Below are positions 1 through 5,554 of a stretch of DNA of 10,532 nt, one piece after another. Below the pieces are notes generated by a model. That model had not been told where the DNA came from. It did not search any database and saw only the letters and a program-made list of their open reading frames with translations. The stretch is taken from contig JBAWAP010000199.1 of assembly GCA_049589355.1 (NCBI GenBank), forward strand, positions 1 through 10,532, given 5' to 3'. Each line of letters opens with the position of its first letter. The stretch's first letter is position 1. Source of the DNA: JBAWAP01 sp049589355. Lineage in GTDB: Bacteria > Chloroflexota > Anaerolineae > VGOG01. A program made the translations under genes and the position numbers.

Positions 1-1187
1 GGGGAGGGAGTGAGGGCATACAGCCACCCCTCAAACGCCTGCTGGATGTGCGGCTTGGTGGGGGCGGACTGGACGTGGTCGCGCACACCGGCCAGAACCA
101 TGGCCTCCAGATCGGGGATCTTGGCCAAAGCCTGTGAGTAGAGCCGCACGGATTCCCGTATGTCCCAGTAGGCATCGGCCTCAGGAGGTGTGGCAATACC
201 CTCTGGCCAGGGGTGTGGCATAACGTGGTTGTCGGCCAGGGCGTGGGTCACGGCCCGGGAGTAGACCTCCTTCACGCCATCAGAGTAGGGGTAGGTATCG
301 AGAGGAAAGTCCTCGCTCGTGTCCAGAACGCCGTCCAGGTTCAGATCAGGGGTCTGGAGGTGAGTGACCGGGTCCTCAATGGTCGTATAATGGCCGTCGC
401 TGTTGCCGTCGTGGAAGACTTTGCGCAAGGAACCATTGGGATCATACGTCAGGTCACTGTAATCCACGGCCAACACCTTAGGCCCGTAGCCAAGATACCG
501 AGGATTGAAGAAATCGCCCTGGCTAGGGTGTGGGGGTTGCAACCAGACGCGGCCCAGGTCGCGCGTGGCGACCTGGCTGGAGACCGGCGTTTCCCATTGG
601 ATGATGTAGCGCAGATGTCCCGCCAAGTCATCTCCGTGCAGCGTGGCCACCGCCACGATGACGTTGCCGCCATTGGAGACGCCCTCCAGGCCGATGTTAT
701 CGTGCAGCACGGGCACCGGCACGATATCGTCAATCGTGCGCCCCTGGCTGTCGGTCAGCTCACCGGCGGCGTAGAGGATGACGTCCCGGAGGGCAGCGAT
801 GCAGTTGGGGCCGCGATAGTCGTAGGTGCCATCGGATTGCCGTCCGGCCCACGGATCTTCCCCACCGGGGAAGATGAAAGTGACAATGATGATGTCGTCC
901 ACGCTGGTAGGCAGACCATGGTTGATCCCCTTCACCTCGAAGCCACCTGCCCCCCAGATGAGCACAGGTGCGCCCTCAGGGTAGCGGGCATTCCCAGCCA
1001 TCGGTGTGTGGACGCGCACCGCCAGGGTGCCCGTGGGGCTGCCGGTGCTATCAGAGGGCAGGTCTATGTCTATCGGGACCAGGCCGCTGGAAGAGGCGTG
1101 GGACCCTGGGTGATGAGGCTGAGCCCCAACCAGACCAGTGACCATGGCCAAGACGAGGGCTGAGATAAGTCGTATCAGGCGAAGCAT
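1..1187 (-). CDS. Secreted alpha/beta-hydrolase-like protein with an EF-hand-type loop (3' end outside window)
   Basis: The frame stays open from an ATG at 1187 to the left edge, giving 395 residues with no stop. An AAGGAGGTG Shine-Dalgarno at 1192-1200 fixes the start. Residues 1-22 form a signal peptide (positive N-terminus, hydrophobic core, VGA before Gln23), so the product is exported. Core features match an alpha/beta hydrolase: a strand ending PVLIWGAGG, then the nucleophile elbow GVSNGG with Ser171, and a late DHVQ...KPHI segment (His371, His380) that could supply the catalytic histidine. Residues 281-292 read as a canonical calcium loop: Asp281, Asn283, Asp285, Gly286, Asp289 and Glu292 at positions 1, 3, 5, 6, 9 and 12. 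The substrate is unknown; an esterase, peptidase or dienelactone-hydrolase-like role are all possible. The gene has its own phased-repeat promoter, shared in design with the lipoprotein gene upstream. The hydrolase fold is an inference from motifs; secretion and the calcium loop are clearer. Confidence 0.75.
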   Translation of the reverse strand, partial: MLRLIRLISALVLAMVTGLVGAQPHHPGSHASSSGLVPIDIDLPSDSTGSPTGTLAVRVHTPMAGNARYPEGAPVLIWGAGGFEVKGINHGLPTSVDDIIIVTFIFPGGEDPWAGRQSDGTYDYRGPNCIAALRDVILYAAGELTDSQGRTIDDIVPVPVLHDNIGLEGVSNGGNVIVAVATLHGDDLAGHLRYIIQWETPVSSQVATRDLGRVWLQPPHPSQGDFFNPRYLGYGPKVLAVDYSDLTYDPNGSLRKVFHDGNSDGHYTTIEDPVTHLQTPDLNLDGVLDTSEDFPLDTYPYSDGVKEVYSRAVTHALADNHVMPHPWPEGIATPPEADAYWDIRESVRLYSQALAKIPDLEAMVLAGVRDHVQSAPTKPHIQQAFEGWLYALTPS

Positions 1188-1264
1188 TGGACACCTCCTT
1201 GGCTCAGAGAGAAAAGTACCGTTGCTGGCAGCGAGCCATATCTGTTTTCCACGGATTCAGCCCC

Positions 1265-1318
1265 ATTATCCACCCCCTACGTTAAGCCCGTATTGTCGCT
1301 CTGTAAAATGTCTGTAAA
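1265..1318 (-). promoter_or_regulatory. Promoter with four 11-bp-phased PhoP-like repeats, hydrolase gene
   Basis: Read on the minus strand: TTTACA (1318-1313), TTTACA (1307-1302), ACAATA (1296-1291) and TTAACG (1285-1280), each starting 11 bp after the last. A 9-bp gap follows, then GATAAT (1270-1265) as the -10. The inferred start is near 1258, which gives a leader of about 70 nt and places the repeats at about -60 to -22. Direct hexamers on an 11-bp pitch upstream of a -10, with no good -35, are typical of activator sites for OmpR/PhoB-family response regulators. They resemble the TT(A/C/T)ACA boxes of Bacillus PhoP. The third repeat is the weakest. The same layout occurs at 2595-2648. Confidence 0.65.
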
Positions 1319-1651
1319 GCTAGGGACGAGCAGTTTGGCCATGGTTCATTTAAGTCTGTCGGATTCGACACGGTTCGCCTTTCTCAATCCACTTGTGTTC
1401 GCATCCTTATTCTAGCATAAGCCAGACTGCCCGTCTATGGGGTATTACCCTACCTTTGGACAGAAAAAGACCCCATTTCTGGGGGCGGAAGTATGTAGTA
1501 CCGAGGGATGCTACTCGTCGAGAAGAATCAGGCCATGTTTGATGACCATGGGGCTGGCCCTAACACCATCCCGATCATTGAAATCAAAGGATGGAGTGGG
1601 GCAGCCCGGTAACATCATCTTTTGACTGAACATCGCCTTTCGGTAACATTT
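1319..1651. other. Intergenic stretch without a supported gene
   Basis: No convincing coding region is seen on either strand. The longest plus-strand frame (1437-1625) has no ribosome binding site and looks like chance. The stretch holds a short minus-strand terminator candidate (1463-1485) and two exact CGGTAACAT copies (1607-1615 and 1641-1649). A partial third copy, CGGTAA, lies at 1657-1662 inside the end of the lipoprotein gene. A minus-strand fragment reading MVIKHGLILLDE before a stop could be a gene remnant but is too short to call. Confidence 0.5.
1463..1485 (-). terminator. Candidate rho-independent terminator
   Basis: On the minus strand the sequence reads CCCCA-GAAA-TGGGG followed by TCTTTTTC. 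The 5-bp GC stem is closed by a GNRA-type tetraloop and has a U-rich tail. It lies about 170 nt beyond the lipoprotein stop and before the hydrolase promoter, where a terminator would separate the two units. The stem is short, so confidence is moderate. Confidence 0.45.
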
Positions 1652-2536
1652 TCATACGGTAAGAGCCAGTCTCTCCTCCAGCAGGGGGATGATCCTGGGG
1701 TCGAGAAGGTGTCTCTCTATCTTCAAGCAGGTATCAATGGGTGTCTCGGGAAGCTCGTATGCGGACTTCACTTGTTGGACCAGGTCTGTCTTCTGCAGCT
1801 CGAACTCCACGTCGGACAGCCCCCTTGCCTCCTCGAGAATAGAGAGTATCCTCGCTATTTCTTCCTCCTCATTGATGACTGGCGCGAAACCCTTGGGCAG
1901 GTGGCTCTTCAGCCGCTCCGTGATCTTTCGTGCTATCTCTTCCTTGTTTCTCTCGAACCTGGCGGCTGGTATGGCTCTTATGCGTGCCAGAATCCCTTCA
2001 CCGGCCGAGGTGTCCTCTGCCTGGCCGATTCGTGCTCCACCCTGGGGCGGGATGACGCAGGGGACGAAGTGCTCCAAGGCATAGATTTGATGTCCCTCCA
2101 AAATGCCCTGCACTTCTTGCGCGATCCTGGCCATCTCCTCTTCGTATTCCCCCCTGAGCTCCAGGTTTTTGCTGTGAGTGGAGTACCATTGTTCTCTTAG
2201 GGAATCCGGAATGTTCTCACCCTTCATCAGGGTGGCCCTCAGCTCACTTAGCACTTCGGTTGTCTCCGCGACGTTCCCATCAGCCTTGTCTTTAAACTCC
2301 TCTCTGACCTCCTGAGCCTCTTGTGCCTTTTCGAGGAGGAAACGCATCTGGTCTGCGCTCAACTCAAGGCCGTTGAGCAAGTTGAGCAGTTGGACCTCTC
2401 TTTGCAGGTTTCCCACGTCGGTCAACTCATCTGCTTTTGCCAGGGGGACAGCTCCACATCCGCTGCTTGCTAGCAAGAGTGCTCCCATCAAAAGGGCCAA
2501 ACACAGGATACGCTTGATATTTCTCATTTTTCTCAT
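1652..2536 (-). CDS. Predicted helical lipoprotein of unknown function
   Basis: The 294-residue product starts at ATG 2536, preceded by a strong AAAGGAGGT (2545-2553) at normal spacing. Its N-terminus has basic residues (Arg2, Lys3, Arg5, Lys8, Arg9), a hydrophobic stretch (residues 10-23) and ASSGC with Cys27. This fits a lipoprotein signal, although Ser rather than Leu lies at -3. Most of the mature part is charged and helical, likely coiled coil. One segment (about residues 54-80, LNGLELSADQMRFLLEKAQEAQ) recalls the 'L(T/S)xxQ' helices of Spy/CpxP-like periplasmic proteins; that likeness is weak. A more structured centre (about 155-190) contains ALEHFVPCVIPPQ with a second cysteine. I do not recognise a characterised family. 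It is transcribed from its own phased-repeat promoter, matching that of the neighbouring hydrolase, so both probably answer to one envelope or nutrient signal. Confidence 0.8.
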   Translation of the reverse strand: MRKMRNIKRILCLALLMGALLLASSGCGAVPLAKADELTDVGNLQREVQLLNLLNGLELSADQMRFLLEKAQEAQEVREEFKDKADGNVAETTEVLSELRATLMKGENIPDSLREQWYSTHSKNLELRGEYEEEMARIAQEVQGILEGHQIYALEHFVPCVIPPQGGARIGQAEDTSAGEGILARIRAIPAARFERNKEEIARKITERLKSHLPKGFAPVINEEEEIARILSILEEARGLSDVEFELQKTDLVQQVKSAYELPETPIDTCLKIERHLLDPRIIPLLEERLALTV

Positions 2537-2594
2537 CGTTCTCTACCTCCTTTGGATTTTTGAAACGTGGCCCCAGGGGCCACATTCTGGCCTC

Positions 2595-2648
2595 ATTATC
2601 CAGGATAGGTGTTAAGTGAGTGTTATTGATTCGTAAAAAGCCTGTAAA
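2595..2648 (-). promoter_or_regulatory. Promoter with four 11-bp-phased PhoP-like repeats, lipoprotein gene
   Basis: On the minus strand: TTTACA (2648-2643), TTTACG (2637-2632), ATAACA (2626-2621) and TTAACA (2615-2610), exactly 11 bp apart. A 9-bp gap follows, then GATAAT (2600-2595). All four units fit the PhoP-type hexamer closely, better than the copy at 1265-1318. The inferred start is near 2588 with a leader of about 50 nt. Repeat pitch, gap and -10 sequence are identical to the hydrolase promoter, while most other bases differ, so selection rather than recent duplication is the simpler reading. Confidence 0.7.
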
Positions 2649-2669
2649 ATCGCTTTTCATCGCGGGTTT

Positions 2670-2753
2670 GTCATTGCGAGGAACGAAGTGACGAAGCAAT
2701 CTCCAACATGCAGGGAGGGGATTGCTTCGCTCCCTACAGTCGCTCGCAATGAC
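2670..2753. repeat. Dispersed hairpin (MITE/REP-like) repeat
   Basis: GTCATTGCGAG (2670-2680) is the exact inverse of CTCGCAATGAC (2743-2753). Inside it, GAAGCAATCTCC (2693-2704) pairs with GGGGATTGCTTC (2717-2728) with one mismatch. The element folds into a long hairpin of 84 nt. Sequences of this type (TTGCGAGGAACGAAGTGACGAAGCAAT) recur as dispersed repeats in many unrelated bacterial genomes; I recall this as general knowledge and have not searched. It lies between the lipoprotein promoter and the insertion sequence, outside any gene. Confidence 0.75.
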
Positions 2754-2786
2754 GCTCTTTGAGCGCTTACATCCCAAACATGCAAC

Positions 2787-2794
2787 ATTCCCCA
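2787..2794. repeat. Target-site duplication, left copy (ATTCCCCA)
   Basis: This 8-bp sequence abuts the left inverted terminus at 2795 and is repeated exactly at 4600-4607 next to the right terminus. Confidence 0.9.
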
Positions 2795-2813
2795 CTGAAA
2801 TTATGATATAAGC
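2795..2813. repeat. Left terminal inverted repeat
   Basis: 19 bp, a perfect inverse of 4581-4599. It carries the CTGA tip seen in IS50/IS10-like elements and is AT-rich. Confidence 0.9.
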
Positions 2814-2834
2814 CGAGCTCATGGGCTGAGCTCG
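2814..2834 (-). terminator. Hairpin across the transposase stop codon
   Basis: CGAGCTCA (2814-2821) and TGAGCTCG (2827-2834) form an 8-bp perfect stem with a 5-nt loop, overlapping the TGA of the transposase. There is no U-tract, so it may dampen transcription entering or leaving the element rather than act as an intrinsic terminator. The function is uncertain. Confidence 0.3.
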
Positions 2835-4492
2835 TAGCGGGCCAGGATGTCGGCTGGGGTGCCAAGCTCGGGCGGGATACCCATGGCCTTGATCCGCAAG
2901 CCGGCCAAGACGGAGAACTCAGCCACATGAAAGATGCCGTAGTACTTTTGCACGAAAACGATGACTTTGTTCCGGTTCTCTGCCTTTAATTCCCGTCGCC
3001 AGGCTCTCGCGCCTTGGCCTTTCAGCAGGGGGGCAGCAAATGGTTCTTCAGGAGCCTTCTTTTCCCGCTCCTTCCACAACCGATAAGCCGTGGCCAGAGC
3101 CATCACCACCAGGGTGAAGAAGACATGCACCACTACCCCTGCTTCATTCCGCTGAGGATAATGCTCAAAATCCCAGGCTTGGTTAGCCTCCCGCCACAGG
3201 CCGTTCTCAATGATGCTGCGATCATCGTAGTCATCGAAGGCCTCCAGGGGATGTTCCACTGAGCCATTGGTCAGGTAAACCCGGCCACTGGGCTCGTTTT
3301 CCCACAACTCCACCACTACGGCATTGATGGGATTGCCCTGGAAATCCTTGCGGTTACGCTGCCTGGTGTGCTCTGCCGTCCCGTACTGGTCGTAGGTGGT
3401 CAGCCCCTCGACGCCAATGACCCGGGTGACCCGTTCTTCGGTGGTTTGTTTGGAACCATGCCCATGACGTACCACCGTCTTGCGCTCGGCCACGTTTGGG
3501 GACAACCCTTCGAGCTGAGCCTCAGGGCGAAGCTTAGCCAGAGCCAAGGCATCTTCCCGCACTGCCATCCCTTCTTTGGCGATGACCACGAAGATGATGC
3601 CCATCTGATCCAGTTCCCACAGGTCTTCCCCATCCAGGTAGATCCGGTCGGCGACCACCTTGACGATGCGGGCATACTCGCCCAGGTTGGCCTGAGCCTG
3701 GCGGAGAAGGGGGAGCAGATAGGCCCCTTCATACTCCTGAATCTTCACCACCTTGGCCGCCAGAGGGATGCGAGTACGGATATCCATGAGCACGATCACC
3801 TTCCAACCAAAGAGGAAGACCTCGATGGTGACCAAGCGACCGGTGCCCTTCTCTTTGACCCGGCGTTCCAGGCGGAGGCAACCTCGCCCCTTGAACTTCT
3901 CGGTGGTTTCCAGCTTGGAACCATCAATCACCACGGAGACCTCCTTGGCGAAGATGCCGAAGGCAGCCAGCTTGCGCACTACCCCGTTGAGCAGGGCCTC
4001 CATCTGCCTTGGGAGGAGCTTGCAGATGTTCTGGGCCAGGCATTGAGCGGTGAGGGGACCTTGCTTCTTCTTGTTCTTGCGCAAGGCATCCCCTCGTTTG
4101 GTGAAGCCGTTGGCGATCTGGTAGGCATTGAAGCCCAGGAGGGTCATCGCTGCCGTGTTGGTAAAGAGCAAGGGTGGCAGGGCATGCATGGATTCGATGC
4201 TCAGGAGCACCAGCAGGAAATACAACAAGATGAACATGACGACCGGGATAAGCACCCGTTCGATGGCGGGAATCCGGATGGCTTCGAGAAGGGGAAAGAC
4301 CCCCACCAGCTTGAGGAAGTGCCAGAACTCGTCCAAGAGCCCGACTTCCTCCAGGCCAAACACGGCATCCAGTTCTTCACCGCGGTGGATGGCCTGGGCC
4401 ACCTTGGTGTCGTCACGGTGGGCAGTGTGCCAGCCGAGATGCTTAAACAGGTTGTTGCGGATTTCCTCGGCTGTTTGTGTCTGGCGAGGCAT
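2819..4492 (-). CDS. IS4-superfamily DDE transposase
   Basis: The 557-residue product starts at ATG 4492 behind a GGAGGGG ribosome site, inside a complete insertion sequence. It would cut and join the element's ends. The DDE residues can be placed: Asp190 in VVIDGSKL, Asp282 in VVADRIYLDG, and Glu429 in YDDRSIIENGLW. Tyr422-x2-Arg425-x3-Glu429 matches the first three positions of the Y-(2)-R-(3)-E-(6)-K signature of the IS4 superfamily; the expected Lys at 436 is Ala. A hydrophobic stretch (about residues 78-128) precedes the catalytic part, and the insertion between Asp282 and Glu429 is long, as expected for a beta-strand-rich insert. The tail (about 455-557) is basic. No frameshift or internal stop is seen, so it is probably active. 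The exact IS subgroup is not assigned. Confidence 0.88.
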   Translation of the reverse strand: MPRQTQTAEEIRNNLFKHLGWHTAHRDDTKVAQAIHRGEELDAVFGLEEVGLLDEFWHFLKLVGVFPLLEAIRIPAIERVLIPVVMFILLYFLLVLLSIESMHALPPLLFTNTAAMTLLGFNAYQIANGFTKRGDALRKNKKKQGPLTAQCLAQNICKLLPRQMEALLNGVVRKLAAFGIFAKEVSVVIDGSKLETTEKFKGRGCLRLERRVKEKGTGRLVTIEVFLFGWKVIVLMDIRTRIPLAAKVVKIQEYEGAYLLPLLRQAQANLGEYARIVKVVADRIYLDGEDLWELDQMGIIFVVIAKEGMAVREDALALAKLRPEAQLEGLSPNVAERKTVVRHGHGSKQTTEERVTRVIGVEGLTTYDQYGTAEHTRQRNRKDFQGNPINAVVVELWENEPSGRVYLTNGSVEHPLEAFDDYDDRSIIENGLWREANQAWDFEHYPQRNEAGVVVHVFFTLVVMALATAYRLWKEREKKAPEEPFAAPLLKGQGARAWRRELKAENRNKVIVFVQKYYGIFHVAEFSVLAGLRIKAMGIPPELGTPADILARYELSP

Positions 4493-4580
4493 TGTTCACC
4501 CCTCCTGTGGTTATTGCACCTCGATATAGTTGTACCACAGATGGAGCGAACACGCAAACCCGCACTCGGCCAAGAGAACC

Positions 4581-4599
4581 GCTTATATCATAATTTCAG
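4581..4599. repeat. Right terminal inverted repeat
   Basis: 19 bp, a perfect inverse of 2795-2813. It lies 88 bp upstream of the transposase start codon, and that gap would hold the transposase promoter; none is clear. Confidence 0.9.
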
Positions 4600-4607
4600 A
4601 TTCCCCA
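4600..4607. repeat. Target-site duplication, right copy (ATTCCCCA)
   Basis: An exact copy of 2787-2794 touching the right terminus. Together the two define the empty site as ...GCAAC-ATTCCCCA-ATAGAAG.... Confidence 0.9.
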
Positions 4608-4615
4608 ATAGAAGC

Positions 4616-4644
4616 TTGACATTATTGCTGCTCTTTGCTATACT
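4616..4644 (+). promoter_or_regulatory. Sigma-70-type promoter of the tRNA cluster
   Basis: TTGACA (4616-4621), a 17-bp spacer, and TATACT (4639-4644). Transcription would start near 4651, some 30 nt before the first tRNA. The only gap between this promoter and the insertion sequence is 8 bp, so any upstream A/T-rich activating element it had is now replaced by the end of the IS. Confidence 0.85.
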
Positions 4645-4679
4645 AATAGTAGATGGAGAGGGCAAGTCTCTCCGCGCCC

Positions 4680-4769
4680 GGAGGGATGGCCGAGTGGATT
4701 ATGGCGACGGTCCTGAAAACCGTTGTGGCCGCAAGGTCACCGGGGGTTCGAATCCCTTTCCCTCCGCCA
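4680..4769 (+). tRNA. tRNA-Ser(UGA)
   Basis: 90 nt including an encoded CCA. The acceptor GGAGGGA pairs fully with TCCCTCC, with G73. The anticodon stem ACGGT/ACCGT holds the loop CCTGAAA, anticodon TGA, reading UCA and related Ser codons. The long variable arm GTGGCC-GCAA-GGTCAC and the T-loop TTCGAAT are typical of serine tRNAs. The base at position 33 is C rather than the near-universal U, and the T-stem has two G-T pairs. Confidence 0.92.
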
Positions 4770-4796
4770 AATCAGCCAATCGCAAACTGCCAGTCC

Positions 4797-4887
4797 GGGG
4801 AGATGCCAGAGAGGACGAATGGGACCGCCTGCTAAGCGGTTGAAGGGCCAAAAAGCTCTTCCGTGGGTTCGAATCCCACTCTCCCCG
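4797..4887 (+). tRNA. tRNA-Ser(GCU)
   Basis: 91 nt without an encoded CCA (CCT follows G73). The acceptor GGGGAGA pairs with TCTCCCC. The anticodon stem ACCGC/GCGGT holds the loop CTGCTAA, anticodon GCT, reading AGC/AGU. The long variable arm GAAGGGC/GCTCTTC pairs over 7 bp, and the T-stem GTGGG/CCCAC is perfect. It is the second gene of the tRNA unit, 27 nt after the first. Confidence 0.94.
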
Positions 4888-4897
4888 CCTGTCACGC

Positions 4898-4971
4898 GCC
4901 CTCGTAGCTCAGTGGATTAGAGCGTCTCCCTGCGGAGGAGAAGGCCACAGGTTCGAATCCTGCCGAGGGCG
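4898..4971 (+). tRNA. tRNA-Arg(GCG)
   Basis: 74 nt without an encoded CCA. The acceptor GCCCTCG pairs fully with CGAGGGC, with G73. The D-stem GCTC/GAGC and anticodon stem TCTCC/GGAGA are perfect. The loop CTGCGGA gives anticodon GCG, reading CGC and CGU. A20 in the D-loop is the usual arginine identity base. Apart from base 34 the loop equals that of bacterial tRNA-Arg(CCG), CTCCGGA, including G37. G34 in the CGN box is uncommon in bacteria, where CGU/CGC are normally read by ACG with inosine. Confidence 0.88.
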
Positions 4972-4984
4972 CCTTTTGTTTTGA

Positions 4985-5061
4985 GCGCCCGTATCTCAAT
5001 AGGATAGAGGAGCGGCCTACGAAACCGTTTGCTGGGAGTTCGAGTCTCCCCGGGCGTGCCA
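4985..5061 (+). tRNA. tRNA-Arg(ACG)
   Basis: 77 nt with an encoded CCA. The acceptor GCGCCCG pairs with CGGGCGT, with a G1-U72 wobble. The loop CTACGAA gives anticodon ACG, which would be edited to ICG. The anticodon stem GCGGC/ACCGT has a G27-U43 wobble and a C31xA39 mismatch, and the D-stem has a U10-G25 wobble. The T-arm GGGAG/CTCCC is perfect. This is more irregular than the other three tRNAs in the cluster, but all conserved loop bases remain. Confidence 0.87.
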
Positions 5062-5073
5062 AAGCGCGTTAGG

Positions 5074-5100
5074 AGAGCTTGGGCGACCTGCCCAAGCTCT
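5074..5100 (+). terminator. Hairpin terminator or processing stem after the tRNA cluster
   Basis: AGAGCTTGGGC (5074-5084) and GCCCAAGCTCT (5090-5100) form a perfect 11-bp stem with loop GACCT. The following bases (ATTGCTAT) give only a weak U-tract. Its position 12 nt after the last tRNA suits a terminator, or a barrier with some read-through into cutA, for which I see no clear separate promoter. Confidence 0.65.
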
Positions 5101-5140
5101 ATTGCTATCGAACCACACTGTAAGGGGAAAGGAGCGCGGG

Positions 5141-5485
5141 ATGTCTGGTTCTGAACACGTCATGGTTTTCATCACTGCCGGCTCATTTGGGGAAGCCGAT
5201 AAGATAGCCAAGGCATTGGTCGAAAAGATGCTGGCTGCCTGTGTCAACATACTCCCCTTCATTACCTCGGTGTATCGCTGGCAAGAGGAGGTGCAACGCG
5301 ATAGCGAGGTTCTTTTGGTTGTTAAGAGCCGCCGGGACGTGTTCGAGCACTTGGTGAGCTGTGTCAAAGAACTGCACAGCTACGAGACACCCGAAATCAT
5401 CGCCCTGCCCGTTGTGGCGGGAGATGCTGATTATCTCCGTTGGCTAGACAGCTCAGTGCCTGGAGGATGGCACGACATAGATTGA
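5141..5485 (+). CDS. cutA: CutA1-family divalent-cation tolerance protein
   Basis: The 114-residue product matches the usual CutA1 size. The start ATG 5141 follows AAAGGAG (5128-5134) at 6 nt. Family landmarks run in order: EADKIAKALVEKMLAACVNILP (residues 18-39, with Cys34), ITSVYRWQEEV (41-51), SEVLLVVKSR (55-64) and ELHSYETPEIIALPV (77-91). CutA1 forms a very stable cytosolic trimer of ferredoxin-like subunits. It was named for copper tolerance in enteric bacteria, but its real role is still unclear. It lies directly after the tRNA terminator, and its stop is 12 bp before the next promoter, so it is a single-gene unit or is fed by tRNA read-through. Confidence 0.95.
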   Translation: MSGSEHVMVFITAGSFGEADKIAKALVEKMLAACVNILPFITSVYRWQEEVQRDSEVLLVVKSRRDVFEHLVSCVKELHSYETPEIIALPVVAGDADYLRWLDSSVPGGWHDID

Positions 5486-5496
5486 GCTTGTGCCTC

Positions 5497-5525
5497 TTGA
5501 CATTTCGAACATTTGTTCGTATAAT
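5497..5525 (+). promoter_or_regulatory. Full-consensus promoter of the radical-SAM gene
   Basis: TTGACA (5497-5502), exactly 17 bp, then TATAAT (5520-5525). Both hexamers are perfect. The inferred start near 5532 gives a leader of about 23 nt. Such a strong promoter would be expected to need a repressor, and a SOS-type palindrome fills its spacer. Confidence 0.92.
5506..5519. promoter_or_regulatory. LexA (SOS) box within the promoter spacer
   Basis: CGAAC-ATTT-GTTCG has perfect 5-bp arms around 4 bp. It fits the Bacillus/Actinobacteria-type LexA consensus CGAAC-N4-GTTCG with one deviation in the central RNRY. It occupies all of the spacer but the first three bases and touches the -10, so a bound repressor would block RNA polymerase. 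No lexA gene is in the window; the assignment rests on sequence and position. Confidence 0.85.
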
Positions 5526-5554
5526 ATAGGCAATCTGGGCAGGGGGTGGTCAGA

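Larger units (their letters stand above)
2795..4599 (-). mobile_element. Complete IS4-superfamily insertion sequence (1805 bp)
   Basis: The left end CTGAAATTATGATATAAGC (2795-2813) and right end GCTTATATCATAATTTCAG (4581-4599) are perfect 19-bp inverted repeats. Both ends are flanked by an 8-bp direct duplication. One transposase fills most of the interior, and its stop lies only 5 bp inside the left repeat. Ends beginning CTGA and duplications of 8-9 bp occur in IS10/IS50-type members of the IS4 family. The element looks intact and recently inserted, because both target copies are identical. It landed just upstream of the tRNA promoter, 8 bp before its -35. Confidence 0.92.

Noticed and set aside
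213..1163. Plus-strand open frame of 316 codons
   Set aside because: It is antisense to the hydrolase gene, which has a signal peptide, a catalytic motif and a strong ribosome site. The plus-strand product has no such features and no ribosome site.
1437..1625. 62-codon plus-strand frame in the gap between the hydrolase and lipoprotein genes
   Set aside because: No ribosome site, no recognisable motif and an unstructured composition.
3368..4843. Plus-strand open frame of 491 codons
   Set aside because: It runs antisense through the transposase, then across the IS end, the tRNA promoter and two tRNAs, and its product is low-complexity and His/Gln-rich. This is a shadow of a GC-rich gene.
4653..4920. 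Short open frames over the tRNA genes
   Set aside because: They translate tRNA sequence and have no independent support.
5102..5140. Upstream extension of cutA
   Set aside because: The extra residues lack family likeness, and ATG 5141 has a properly spaced AAAGGAG.
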